A stretch of 64,000 nucleotides of DNA, from NCBI GenBank assembly GCA_964291635.2, contig OZ219907.1, positions 372,001 through 436,000 of the forward strand, given 5' to 3'. A program made the translations under genes and the position numbers. The stretch is from JAPPHA01 sp964291635. GTDB lineage: Bacteria > Pseudomonadota > Alphaproteobacteria > Rhodobacterales > Rhodobacteraceae. Shown here piece by piece: positions 19,022 to 26,765 of this stretch (position 1 is the first letter of the stretch; every line of letters begins with the position of its first letter). The notes under the pieces were generated by a model, which was given only the letters and a program-made list of their open reading frames with translations, was not told the origin of the DNA and did no database searches.

Positions 19022-19100
19022 TTGCGTTGGCGACCCGAGTGACCCCGTGAAAACGATACCTTGGTTGCTTGATGCATAGTCAGGTATATAACTCCCCAAC
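19022..19100. repeat. Right arm of the tnpB-element inverted repeat
   Basis: Inverted copy of the tnpB 3' end and the following terminus; on the plus strand it contains GCTTGATGCATAGTCAGG and ends in TATATAA. It lies on the promoter side of tnpB, so a read-through transcript of the element could fold on itself. Confidence 0.75.
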
Positions 19101-19126
19101 AATTCGGCTGGTCAGGGAACAGTCGA

Positions 19127-19420
19127 TCAAGGTTCGATTTCGATCGATTGGCGTAATTTCTGACCCGTCGGGTCAAAAACGAGGATACGATCCTGATTCG
19201 TGACAACAATGATCCAGTCGGTCCCCCGGGTCACGGCGGTAATCACATGTCCTTCCGGGATCGCGATGGTGTCCGGAAACGCGGGAGGTGATTCCAGTCT
19301 CAAGGCGCGAATGGTAATGACCGTCGTCATGACAACGGTTCCGGCGATCATGACAACAAGGAGTGCCACGACCAGGCGGCGCAGGACCATCAATTTGCTG
19401 GATTCCGGGGATACTTCCAT
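19127..19420 (-). CDS. DUF6476-like small membrane-anchored protein
   Basis: Small protein of 97 residues: one transmembrane helix (LRRLVVALLVVMIAGTVVMT, about residues 13-32), then a short periplasmic domain with IAIPEGHVITAVTRGTDWII and ILVFDPTGQKLRQSIEIE. This matches the DUF6476 family that I know from Rhodobacterales, usually beside a RluA-family gene and rpoH, as here. The ATG at 19420 is preferred; the frame extends upstream into the start of the divergent synthase gene, which is unlikely to be used. Function unknown. Confidence 0.7.
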   Translation of the reverse strand: MEVSPESSKLMVLRRLVVALLVVMIAGTVVMTTVITIRALRLESPPAFPDTIAIPEGHVITAVTRGTDWIIVVTNQDRILVFDPTGQKLRQSIEIEP

Positions 19421-19458
19421 TTGATCTTTCGTTCCCGATATCGGCCGGCTGAACCTTG

Positions 19459-20535
19459 ATGCCTGATTCACCGAATCAGAGGTTGACGCTTGTGGTGACA
19501 GGCTCCGATCCGGTGCGCCTCGACAAGGCGCTTGCCTTGGCTGCCCCTCCTCATACTGCGCTGACACGTACACGCGTCCAACGACTGATCAGGGACGGCA
19601 TGGTGTCGAAGACGTCGGGAGAAATCGTGCTGGAACCGGATACGAGGTGCCATCCCGGCGAGATCTGGGTTGTCGAGGTAAAGCCGCTCCCGATTCCGAC
19701 CACTGCGCCGAACGACATTCCCCTGGAAATAATCCACGAGGACAACGAGATTCTTGTCGTCGACAAACCGGCCGGGATGACGGTTCATCCTGCGCCAGGG
19801 TCCGAAGACGGCACGCTGCTGAACGCTGTGCTGCATCATTGCGGAGGAAATCTCGCCGACACCGGTTACCCGCTCAGGCCGGGAATAGTCCATCGGATCG
19901 ACAAGGATACCTCCGGGCTCCTGGTCGTGGCAAAGACCGGTTCCGCTCATGTCGACCTTTCCAACCAGTTTGCGGCGCACGACGTGGAACGACTGTATAT
20001 CGGATTTTGCCATGGCGTACCGGAAAGATCGAATCCGAGGCTCGCCGGACTCGAGAGCGTTTCGCTGCAGGACGGTGATGTATTCAAGGTGACGACGAAC
20101 GTCGGACGGAATCGTGCCGACCGAAAGAAGATGGCTGTCGTAAGGTCCGGGGGGCGCCGCGCCGTGACCCGATTCCGGGTCGTTGACGCGTTTTCGATCG
20201 ACGGCCGTTCAAGATTCGCGAAGATCAATTTTTGGCTGGAAACCGGACGGACTCACCAGATTCGTCTTCACATGCTGCATCTCGGCCATCCCCTTGTCGG
20301 TGATCCGGTTTATGGGGGAGGCCGGCGTGTCCCGGCGGAATTGGAACGGGTCACGTCTCCGGACGGCATCGGTCCTTTCGTCCGCCAGGCGCTGCACGCC
20401 GGATTCCTCGGATTTACCCATCCGAAGACAGGCAGTCGCCTCAGGTTCGAATCGGAATTGCCCGGCGATCTGAAGGATCTCGAATGCGCGCTGGTCAACG
20501 TAAACCGGAGTTTTCGTGATTCCGGAACCGGATGA
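19459..20535 (+). CDS. RluA/RluD-family 23S rRNA pseudouridine synthase
   Basis: Pseudouridine synthase of 358 residues. An N-terminal S4 RNA-binding domain (RLDKALALAA to about residue 85) precedes the catalytic domain with HRIDKDTSGLLVVAKT, which contains the catalytic aspartate, followed by TGRTHQIRLHMLHLGHPLVG. Architecture and length fit RluD, which modifies helix 69 of 23S rRNA, although RluC-type specificity cannot be excluded. The TTG three bases upstream is a less likely start than the ATG at 19459. The last 15 residues look unconserved. Confidence 0.92.
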   Translation: MPDSPNQRLTLVVTGSDPVRLDKALALAAPPHTALTRTRVQRLIRDGMVSKTSGEIVLEPDTRCHPGEIWVVEVKPLPIPTTAPNDIPLEIIHEDNEILVVDKPAGMTVHPAPGSEDGTLLNAVLHHCGGNLADTGYPLRPGIVHRIDKDTSGLLVVAKTGSAHVDLSNQFAAHDVERLYIGFCHGVPERSNPRLAGLESVSLQDGDVFKVTTNVGRNRADRKKMAVVRSGGRRAVTRFRVVDAFSIDGRSRFAKINFWLETGRTHQIRLHMLHLGHPLVGDPVYGGGRRVPAELERVTSPDGIGPFVRQALHAGFLGFTHPKTGSRLRFESELPGDLKDLECALVNVNRSFRDSGTG

Positions 20536-20898
20536 CACGGGACCGCTGGTTGCCCGAGGAGGAGTACCTCTGCCACCACTTGGAGCAACGGACGATGGTT
20601 TCCCGGTGGACGTGCCGGCGTCGTCGTTGACGGTTGCATTTCCGGATCCGGGATGTCGCTCGGGCACACGGGCGGAGTTCCGCGAATGTTCACGGGATGT
20701 TGACTTGGAACCCGTACGACCGCACGCGAACACGGTGCATGGCATGCCGAATCCGGCCCAAGACCGTACGGGCTCGCTGCTTCCGTGGCTTGCGTCGACC
20801 TTGAAATTTGCGGAATTTGGCCCATATAAAGGGCACCGCGAACCGTAGCGATTTCGCTTGATTTCGCCGGTTCCAGAAACGGAAGGAAATATTCCCGC
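20536..20898 (+). other. rpoH upstream region; regulatory, no gene
   Basis: About 360 bases between the synthase and rpoH. A 110-codon plus-strand frame (20516-20848) overlaps the synthase 3' end but has no family features and runs through the promoter, so I do not call it. The region holds the sigma-32 promoter. Confidence 0.55.
20800..20827 (+). promoter_or_regulatory. Sigma-32 (heat-shock) promoter of rpoH
   Basis: CTTGAAA (20800-20806), 14 bases, then CCCATAT (20821-20827). This is a full match to the sigma-32 consensus as I know it (CTTGAAA, 11-16 bases, CCCATNT). It lies 72 bases before the rpoH ATG and implies that RpoH activates its own gene, as reported for Caulobacter. Confidence 0.8.
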
Positions 20899-21801
20899 AT
20901 GAGCTACGCAAATCTGCCAGTTCCGTCGACCAGCACCGGCCTGGCCCAGTACTTGCAGGAGATCAAAGAGTTTCCGATGCTCGAGCCTGAAGAGGAGTAC
21001 ATGCTCGCGAAGGCCTTGATCACGCACGGAGATGTCCGTGCTGCCGACAAGCTCGTGACTTCTCACCTGCGGCTGGCCGCAAAGATCGCCCTCGGCTACA
21101 GGGGATACGGCCTTCCCGTTTCCGACCTGATCCAGGAAGCCAACGTCGGGCTCATGCAGGCGGTCAAACGTTTCGATCCTGAACGTGGATTCCGCTTGGC
21201 GACATACGCGATGTGGTGGATACGGGCGAGCGTGCAAGAGTATGTCCTGCGCAGCTGGTCGCTGGTCAAGGTCGGGACAACCAGCGTTCAAAAGAAACTG
21301 TTCTTCAACCTTGGCAAGGCGCGCCGCCGCATCAACGCCATGGAACAGGGAGATTTGCACCCGGAAAACTTGAAACGCATTGCCAGTGACCTGGCGGTCA
21401 GCGAGCAGGATGTCGTTGCAATGAATCGCCGGATGACCGGCGCCGACCAATCGCTCAACGCACCACGGTCTCGGGGTGGAGACGACGCTGAAACGGGTGA
21501 ATGGCAGGACTGGCTCGAAGACGAGAACGCGGATCACGTCAAGGATATCATCGAACGGGACGAGTTCGACTTTCGGCGTGAAATGCTCGGCCAGGCAATG
21601 CAGACCCTGAATGGGCGTGAACAGGACATCCTGACGCAAAGACGGTTGTCTGAGGAACCGGCAACCCTCCAGGAACTGTCCGACAAGCATGGCGTCAGCC
21701 GGGAGCGTATTCGGCAGATCGAAGTGTCGTCTTTCAAGAAACTCCAGAAGGCCATGATGAGCATTGCAGCCGATCGCGGGATAACGATCCCGGCGACCTG
21801 A
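20899..21801 (+). CDS. rpoH: RNA polymerase sigma-32 factor RpoH
   Basis: Heat-shock sigma factor of 300 residues. Region 2 is HLRLAAKIALGYRGYGLPVS, DLIQEANVGLMQAVKRFDPE and YAMWWIRASVQEYVLRSWSL; the RpoH box is QKKLFFNLGKARRRI; region 4 is LSDKHGVSRERIRQIEVSSF. The ATG at 20899 follows GGAAGGAAAT closely. Its own sigma-32 promoter lies just upstream. Clients would be chaperone and protease genes elsewhere. The RpoH box separates it from RpoD and stationary-phase sigma factors. Confidence 0.96.
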   Translation: MSYANLPVPSTSTGLAQYLQEIKEFPMLEPEEEYMLAKALITHGDVRAADKLVTSHLRLAAKIALGYRGYGLPVSDLIQEANVGLMQAVKRFDPERGFRLATYAMWWIRASVQEYVLRSWSLVKVGTTSVQKKLFFNLGKARRRINAMEQGDLHPENLKRIASDLAVSEQDVVAMNRRMTGADQSLNAPRSRGGDDAETGEWQDWLEDENADHVKDIIERDEFDFRREMLGQAMQTLNGREQDILTQRRLSEEPATLQELSDKHGVSRERIRQIEVSSFKKLQKAMMSIAADRGITIPAT

Positions 21802-21975
21802 TCGACCTGCACCCGCCTTCGGTTCCGGTCGCGGCCGGTCCTCTCGCGGAAAACCAACACCCGGAAAACGGGCGTCTGCCCTGATTCATGCCGTCAAGCG
21901 CAGGCCTGCCTGCCCGCGTGCCCGGCTCGGTCACGCAATTCTTGTTGATCGGACGGCGCGTCGCCCCGGATACTA

Positions 21976-23829
21976 TCATTGCCGGTCAATCTCTTCGAGC
22001 TGGTCAACCAGACCGGACAGCATCAAAAGACCCTTGTCCCAGAAGGACGGGTCGCTTGCGTCGAGCCCGAACGGCTTGAGAAGGTCCACGTGGTGTTTCG
22101 ACCCACCGGCGGAGAGCATGTCGAGATACAGGGATACGAAGTCGTCTCCCTTGTCGAGATAGACCGCAAAGAGGGAGTTCACGAGGCAGTCTCCGAACGC
22201 ATAGGCGTAGACGTAGAACGGGGCATGAACGAAATGCGGGATGTAGGTCCAGAATGTCTCGTATCCCTCCATGAACCGGAAATGCGGCCCGAGACTTTCC
22301 CTTTGAACGTCCATCCAGATTTCATTGATCCTGTCGGGAACGATTTCTCCCTCGCACCGGTGTTCATGGACCCTGCTTTCAAAGTCGTAAAAGGCGATCT
22401 GCCTGACAACCGTGTTGATCATGTCTTCCACCTTTGACGCGAGCAGTACTTTCCTTTCTGTCGGCGATCGCGCTGTATCGAGCAGGCGCCGGAACGTCAG
22501 CATTTCGCCAAAGACGCTTGCTGTCTCGGAAAGCGTCAGCGGAGGGTCGCACAACAACTGACCCTGAGCGGACGACAGGCATTGATGCACGCCGTGGCCG
22601 AGTTCATGCGCCAAAACCATAACATCCCTTTTCCGGCCCTGGTAATTCAGAAGAATATACGGATGCACATTGGCGACGGTTGGATGGGCGAAGGCCCCTG
22701 GGGCCTTCCCCGGCCGTGGAGCCACATCGATCCAGCCGTTTTCGAAAAACGGTTTCGCGGCATCGGTGAGCCTGGGAGAGAAACCGGAGAAGGCGCCGAG
22801 GACGATTTGCCGGGCGTCGTCCCAACTGATCTCGTCCGAATCCGATTCGGGCAAGGGCGCGTTTCGATCCCAGATCTCCAGGTAGTCGAGACCCAGCCAT
22901 TTCGCCTTGAGTTTGTAGTATCGATGCGACAACCGGGGATAGGCCGCGACCACGGAATCCCGGAGCGCGCCGACAATTCCCGGTTCGATCCGGTTGGCGA
23001 GGTGTCTTCTCGATTGCGGCGTTGGCAGCTTGCGCCAACGGTCCTGGATTTCCTTTTCCTTCGCCAACGTGTTCGTGATGCGCGAGAACAGGGAGACATG
23101 GTTGCCGAGTTCTCCCGCGAGCGCACGCGCACCCTGTTCGCGGACACCGCGGTCAGGGTCCGAGAGTCGATGCAATGTCTCCTCGAGTGAGAGCGTGTCC
23201 TCGCCGACCTTGAATTCGAGAGCGCCGACCGTTTCGTCAAAGAGCCTGACCCAGGCGGAAACACCGACGACGGTCTGGTCGTGAAGGTACCGCTCGAGTT
23301 CATCCGACAGCAGGTAGGGCTTCATTGCCACGATCTGTTCGAAATACTCCCGGTATCTTCCGAGCTCCTCGTCTTCCTTCAGAAATTCGGAGAGTGTTCC
23401 CTTCCCGAGCTTGTTGATCTCCAACTCGAAAAAGACCAGTTGCGACATCGCACTGGTGACTTCGGTGGTCATGTCCGTCAGGAACTTGGCCCTGACCGCA
23501 TCGGTCAGGTCCTGTGCGTTGCGGAGCCCGGCGAACGACATGATACGGCCTTCGACAAGGCAAATGCGCTCGAGCCGGCGAATGCAGGCCAGGAAGTCGG
23601 AAGCGGACAGGCTCGAGAGCTTGCCTGCATAATCTGAGTTGAAACCGTGACATTCCTTCACCAGCCACGCGCGGTCGGCGGCGAGTTCCGGGGAATCAAC
23701 CGAAGGATAAAGGTCCGAGAGATCCCACTCCGGCAGCCCGTGCAACTCGGGCTGCTCAACGTCGGCGTCATCCGGGGAACGCGCGATCCCGGATCGCGCC
23801 CCTATCGTTTCGGGTTCGTGGATGGTCAT
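21976..23829 (-). CDS. pepF: M3-family oligoendopeptidase F
   Basis: Zinc metallopeptidase of 617 residues that cuts short peptides in the cytoplasm. The active site HELGHGVHQ holds the two histidine ligands and catalytic glutamate, with a downstream SETASVFGEML carrying the third ligand. The M3B arrangement and length fit the PepF clade common in alphaproteobacteria. GAGGAAAT precedes the ATG at 23829. It stands alone on the minus strand, convergent with rpoH. Confidence 0.94.
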   Translation of the reverse strand: MTIHEPETIGARSGIARSPDDADVEQPELHGLPEWDLSDLYPSVDSPELAADRAWLVKECHGFNSDYAGKLSSLSASDFLACIRRLERICLVEGRIMSFAGLRNAQDLTDAVRAKFLTDMTTEVTSAMSQLVFFELEINKLGKGTLSEFLKEDEELGRYREYFEQIVAMKPYLLSDELERYLHDQTVVGVSAWVRLFDETVGALEFKVGEDTLSLEETLHRLSDPDRGVREQGARALAGELGNHVSLFSRITNTLAKEKEIQDRWRKLPTPQSRRHLANRIEPGIVGALRDSVVAAYPRLSHRYYKLKAKWLGLDYLEIWDRNAPLPESDSDEISWDDARQIVLGAFSGFSPRLTDAAKPFFENGWIDVAPRPGKAPGAFAHPTVANVHPYILLNYQGRKRDVMVLAHELGHGVHQCLSSAQGQLLCDPPLTLSETASVFGEMLTFRRLLDTARSPTERKVLLASKVEDMINTVVRQIAFYDFESRVHEHRCEGEIVPDRINEIWMDVQRESLGPHFRFMEGYETFWTYIPHFVHAPFYVYAYAFGDCLVNSLFAVYLDKGDDFVSLYLDMLSAGGSKHHVDLLKPFGLDASDPSFWDKGLLMLSGLVDQLEEIDRQ

Positions 23830-23911
23830 TGCATTTCCTCGTGATTAACCTGCAACGTGGGGTTCCCACAAACAAGGACCAGGTTGACGGGACGGCCTGC
23901 CAGGCACGACG

Positions 23912-24415
23912 TCAGCCGAGTATCTTCTGCAAGAGGATGAGGTCGTGCCAGCGGCCGAACTTGAAACCGACCTCTTTCAGGCAGGAAACCCGGGCGAAGC
24001 CGCACTTTTCATGAAACGATGCCGCCCCCGCATTTTCGGCACTGACCCCGGCGAAGATTGAATGAACACCGTGCGTGCGTGCATGACTTTCCAATCGGGC
24101 CATGAGACGTCGACCGGTTCCCGTATTCTGTGCCCCTGCCTCGATCATGATCGTGCTCTCCATCGTGTGTGCGTACCCCGGGCCTGACCGGAATTGTCCG
24201 TAGGTCGCAAAACCGACAATGGAACCGGCTACGGTTGCAACCAGGAAAGGGTGGTCGTCGCGCCGTTTCTGCTCAACGAATCGAACCAGGCCCGCGGGCG
24301 TGCGTTCCTCATTCGTAAAGGTGACGACCGACGACCGTATGAACGTGTTCCACAGTTCACAGATCCGGGGGAAATCACCCGGTTCAGCTTCTCGAATGGC
24401 CGGTTCCGTGTTCAT
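23912..24415 (-). CDS. GNAT-family N-acetyltransferase
   Basis: Acetyl-CoA-dependent N-acetyltransferase of 167 residues resembling the phosphinothricin acetyltransferase (PAT/MnaT) branch: RPFLVA-like DHPFLVATVAGSIVGFATYG, then the acetyl-CoA loop QNTGTGRRLM and the C-terminal FHEKCGFARVSCLKEVGFKF. Members acetylate amino-acid analogues or methionine sulfone; the substrate here is not known. It is the last minus-strand gene before the divergent aldo/keto reductase, leaving about 190 bases for promoters. Confidence 0.88.
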   Translation of the reverse strand: MNTEPAIREAEPGDFPRICELWNTFIRSSVVTFTNEERTPAGLVRFVEQKRRDDHPFLVATVAGSIVGFATYGQFRSGPGYAHTMESTIMIEAGAQNTGTGRRLMARLESHARTHGVHSIFAGVSAENAGAASFHEKCGFARVSCLKEVGFKFGRWHDLILLQKILG

Positions 24416-24602
24416 GGCGGGCAGTTAACATCCCATGCGAGATCGAGAAAGATCGAAACCACGGAAGAGTGCCTCGAGGTTTTGACAGGACTCAAGCCGT
24501 TGTGGCCGACAGTTGCCACCCGGTTCTTGCGCGCCCTGTAGCATGCGCGGATTGACACCGGCGCATGGCTGGGCCACTGACGCATGCAAACGGGTGGAGC
24601 CA

Positions 24603-25646
24603 ATGAAGCGGAATCGACTTGGGAACACAGACCTCGAGGTCAGCGAATTGTGTCTCGGGACCATGACTTTCGGTACCCGGACCGGGGTTGACGAAGCCCA
24701 CGCGCAGATCGACATGGCGCTCGACCATGGCATCAATATTCTCGACACGGCAGAACTCTATCCGGTCGGTCCGATTTCCGCGGCGACACAGGGCGACAGC
24801 GAGCGAATCGTCGGGCAATGGGTTTCCAGGTCGGGAAGGCGCGCCGACGTCGTGATCGCAACCAAGGTGACCGGGCCGGGCGTAAAGCACATCAGGAATG
24901 GTGCACCGATCAGCAAGGCGACGATCAGGGAAGCGATCGAGTGTTCCCTGAGGTCATTGAGGACCGACTATATCGATCTGTACCAACTACATTGGCCAAA
25001 CAGGCCGGCCTACACGTTCAGGAGAAACTGGACGTTTGATCCCTCGTCCCAGGACCTGATTCAAACGCTTGAGCATATGTCGGAGGTTCTCGAAACGCTC
25101 CAGGGCCTGGTGAACGAGGGAAAGATCAGGTTCATCGGACTATCCAACGAAAGCGCGTGGGGAACAGCGCGCTGGCTGAGAACGGCCGAAGACAGGGGTC
25201 TGCCGAAAGTCCAGGCAATCCAAAATGAATACAGCTTGCTGTGCCGGTTGTTCGACACGGATTTGTCCGAACTTGCGCACAATGAACGTGTTGGCCTGCT
25301 GGCATATTCGCCGCTGGCGACCGGGTTGCTGACCGGAAAGTACAGATCAGGAGCCGTTCCAGACGGTTCGCGCATGTCACTGAATCCCGACCTGGCGGGA
25401 CGAGCGACCGAACGCGCCCATGCTGCCGTGGACCGCTATCATGACGTTGCCCGGCGCCACGGCCTCGATCTCATCCACATGGCCCTTGCCTGGTGCCGAA
25501 CGCGGCCGTTCATGGCATCGGCGATATTCGGCGCAACACGGCTTGCGCAGCTCGAGCACATATTGCGCTCGGTCAGGGTGACTCTCTCCGAAGACTGCCT
25601 CATGGACATAGACCAGGCCCATCGTGACAACCCGATGCCATTCTGA
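24603..25646 (+). CDS. Aldo/keto reductase (Tas-like)
   Basis: NADPH-dependent oxidoreductase of 347 residues in a TIM-barrel fold. The catalytic tetrad is visible: Asp and Tyr in ILDTAELYPVG, Lys in IATKVTGPG and His in YQLHWPNRP. Insertions and NEYSLLCRLFDTDLSE resemble E. coli Tas and YajO-like proteins. The ATG at 24603 begins MKRNRLGNTDLEVSELCLGT after GGTGGAG; the 30 upstream in-frame codons are not conserved. Physiological substrate unknown. Confidence 0.92.
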   Translation: MKRNRLGNTDLEVSELCLGTMTFGTRTGVDEAHAQIDMALDHGINILDTAELYPVGPISAATQGDSERIVGQWVSRSGRRADVVIATKVTGPGVKHIRNGAPISKATIREAIECSLRSLRTDYIDLYQLHWPNRPAYTFRRNWTFDPSSQDLIQTLEHMSEVLETLQGLVNEGKIRFIGLSNESAWGTARWLRTAEDRGLPKVQAIQNEYSLLCRLFDTDLSELAHNERVGLLAYSPLATGLLTGKYRSGAVPDGSRMSLNPDLAGRATERAHAAVDRYHDVARRHGLDLIHMALAWCRTRPFMASAIFGATRLAQLEHILRSVRVTLSEDCLMDIDQAHRDNPMPF

Positions 25647-25762
25647 AATCTCCATGCCGCTTGTTCCTCGTGATCCTGACCGCCGGGACGTCAAATGCTT
25701 CGTCCTGCACCCGGCTGTGCGCATTCCCGTCCGGACCGCCTTCAAACCGTGAGTGACCTGCC

Positions 25763-26677
25763 ATGCCCCTTCAGATGAATCGAGAAGCCTTCATAACCTG
25801 CGCCGTCACCGGTTCGGGCAGCACACAGGATCGGTCGCCCCATGTCCCGCGTTCGCCCGAGGACATAGCCGCCAGCGCCATTGAAGCTGCCCGTGCGGGA
25901 GCAGCCATCGTCCATTGTCACGTTCGTGACCCGGAAACCGGAGTTCCTTGCCGTGACCCGGGCCTGTACCAGGAGGTGACCCGTCTGATCCGGGCGTCGG
26001 ATGTCGATGTCGTCATTAACCTGACGGCTGGAATGGGAGGAGACATCACAACGGGTCCAGTTGAAAAACCGTTCCCGCTTGACCCGCAGGGGACTGACCT
26101 TGTCGGGGCTACCGAGCGGGTACGTCACCTGCTCAACTGCCGACCTGAGATTTGCACGCTCGATTGCGGCACGATGAACTTTGCCGAGGCAAACTACATC
26201 ATGGCCAACACGCCGGACATGCTCAGGGCGATGGGCGGAATGATGATTGAAGCCGGAGTCAGGCCGGAAATCGAGGCGTTCGATACCGGGCAATTGTGGT
26301 TTGCGAAACAGCTTGTTCGCGAAGGAATATTGCCGGGCCCCGCCCTGGTGCAACTCTGTATGGGAATCCCCTGGGGCGCCCCCGATGATCTGAACACGTT
26401 CATGGCGATGGTCAACAATATACCAGACGACTGGGTTTTTTCCGCTTTCTCCCTGGGGAGGAACCAGATGCCCTATGTTGCGGCTGCCGTACTGGCTGGG
26501 GGCAATGTTCGGGTCGGGCTTGAAGACAACCTCATGCTCGAGCGCGGCGTACTGGCGACAAACGAACAACTCGTCGACCGTGCAGTCGAAATCCTGTCAC
26601 GCCTGGGTGTCCGAATCCTTGGCCCGGACGAAACGCGCGAGAAGCTGGGATTGACGAAACGCCTTCCCGTGCAATGA
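25763..26677 (+). CDS. BKACE (DUF849) beta-keto acid cleavage enzyme, probable dehydrocarnitine cleavage
   Basis: Zinc-dependent enzyme of 304 residues that splits a beta-keto acid with acetyl-CoA to give acetoacetate plus a new CoA ester. The metal motif is HCHVRDPETG with His51 and His53, followed by NLTAGMGGD, and the late GGNVRVGLEDNL segment of the family. The next gene is a fused carnitine dehydrogenase/thioesterase, so the substrate is very likely 3-dehydrocarnitine, yielding betainyl-CoA and acetoacetate. The ribosome site is weak; MNREAF four codons later is an alternative start. Confidence 0.9.
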   Translation: MPLQMNREAFITCAVTGSGSTQDRSPHVPRSPEDIAASAIEAARAGAAIVHCHVRDPETGVPCRDPGLYQEVTRLIRASDVDVVINLTAGMGGDITTGPVEKPFPLDPQGTDLVGATERVRHLLNCRPEICTLDCGTMNFAEANYIMANTPDMLRAMGGMMIEAGVRPEIEAFDTGQLWFAKQLVREGILPGPALVQLCMGIPWGAPDDLNTFMAMVNNIPDDWVFSAFSLGRNQMPYVAAAVLAGGNVRVGLEDNLMLERGVLATNEQLVDRAVEILSRLGVRILGPDETREKLGLTKRLPVQ

Positions 26678-26765
26678 CCGAGACGGTTGATTGGCCGTGC
26701 CGGGTTTCGATGACCCCGCATCGCGCATCCGCAAGCGAGCGCGTCACGCGACCAGGAGGTAGTCG

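Larger units (their letters stand above)
17660..19100. mobile_element. IS200/IS605-like tnpB-only element bounded by long inverted repeats
   Basis: A tnpB gene with no tnpA, flanked by an inverted repeat of about 75 bases. The outer core is a perfect 25-base repeat (about 17666-17690 and 19068-19092); the inner arms match imperfectly to about 17736 and 19022. The left arm includes the last codons of tnpB, so the right arm carries an antisense copy of them. Classical IS605 elements have subterminal hairpins and not long terminal inverted repeats, so the structure is unusual. No clear target duplication was found. Confidence 0.7.

Noticed and set aside
20516..20848. Plus-strand frame of 110 codons between the synthase and rpoH
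   Set aside because: Overlaps the synthase end, runs through the sigma-32 promoter and has no homology features.
20209..21690. Long minus-strand frame (493 codons) across the RluA-family gene and rpoH
   Set aside because: It is fully antisense to two certain genes, has no recognisable family and reflects codon bias of a GC-rich genome.
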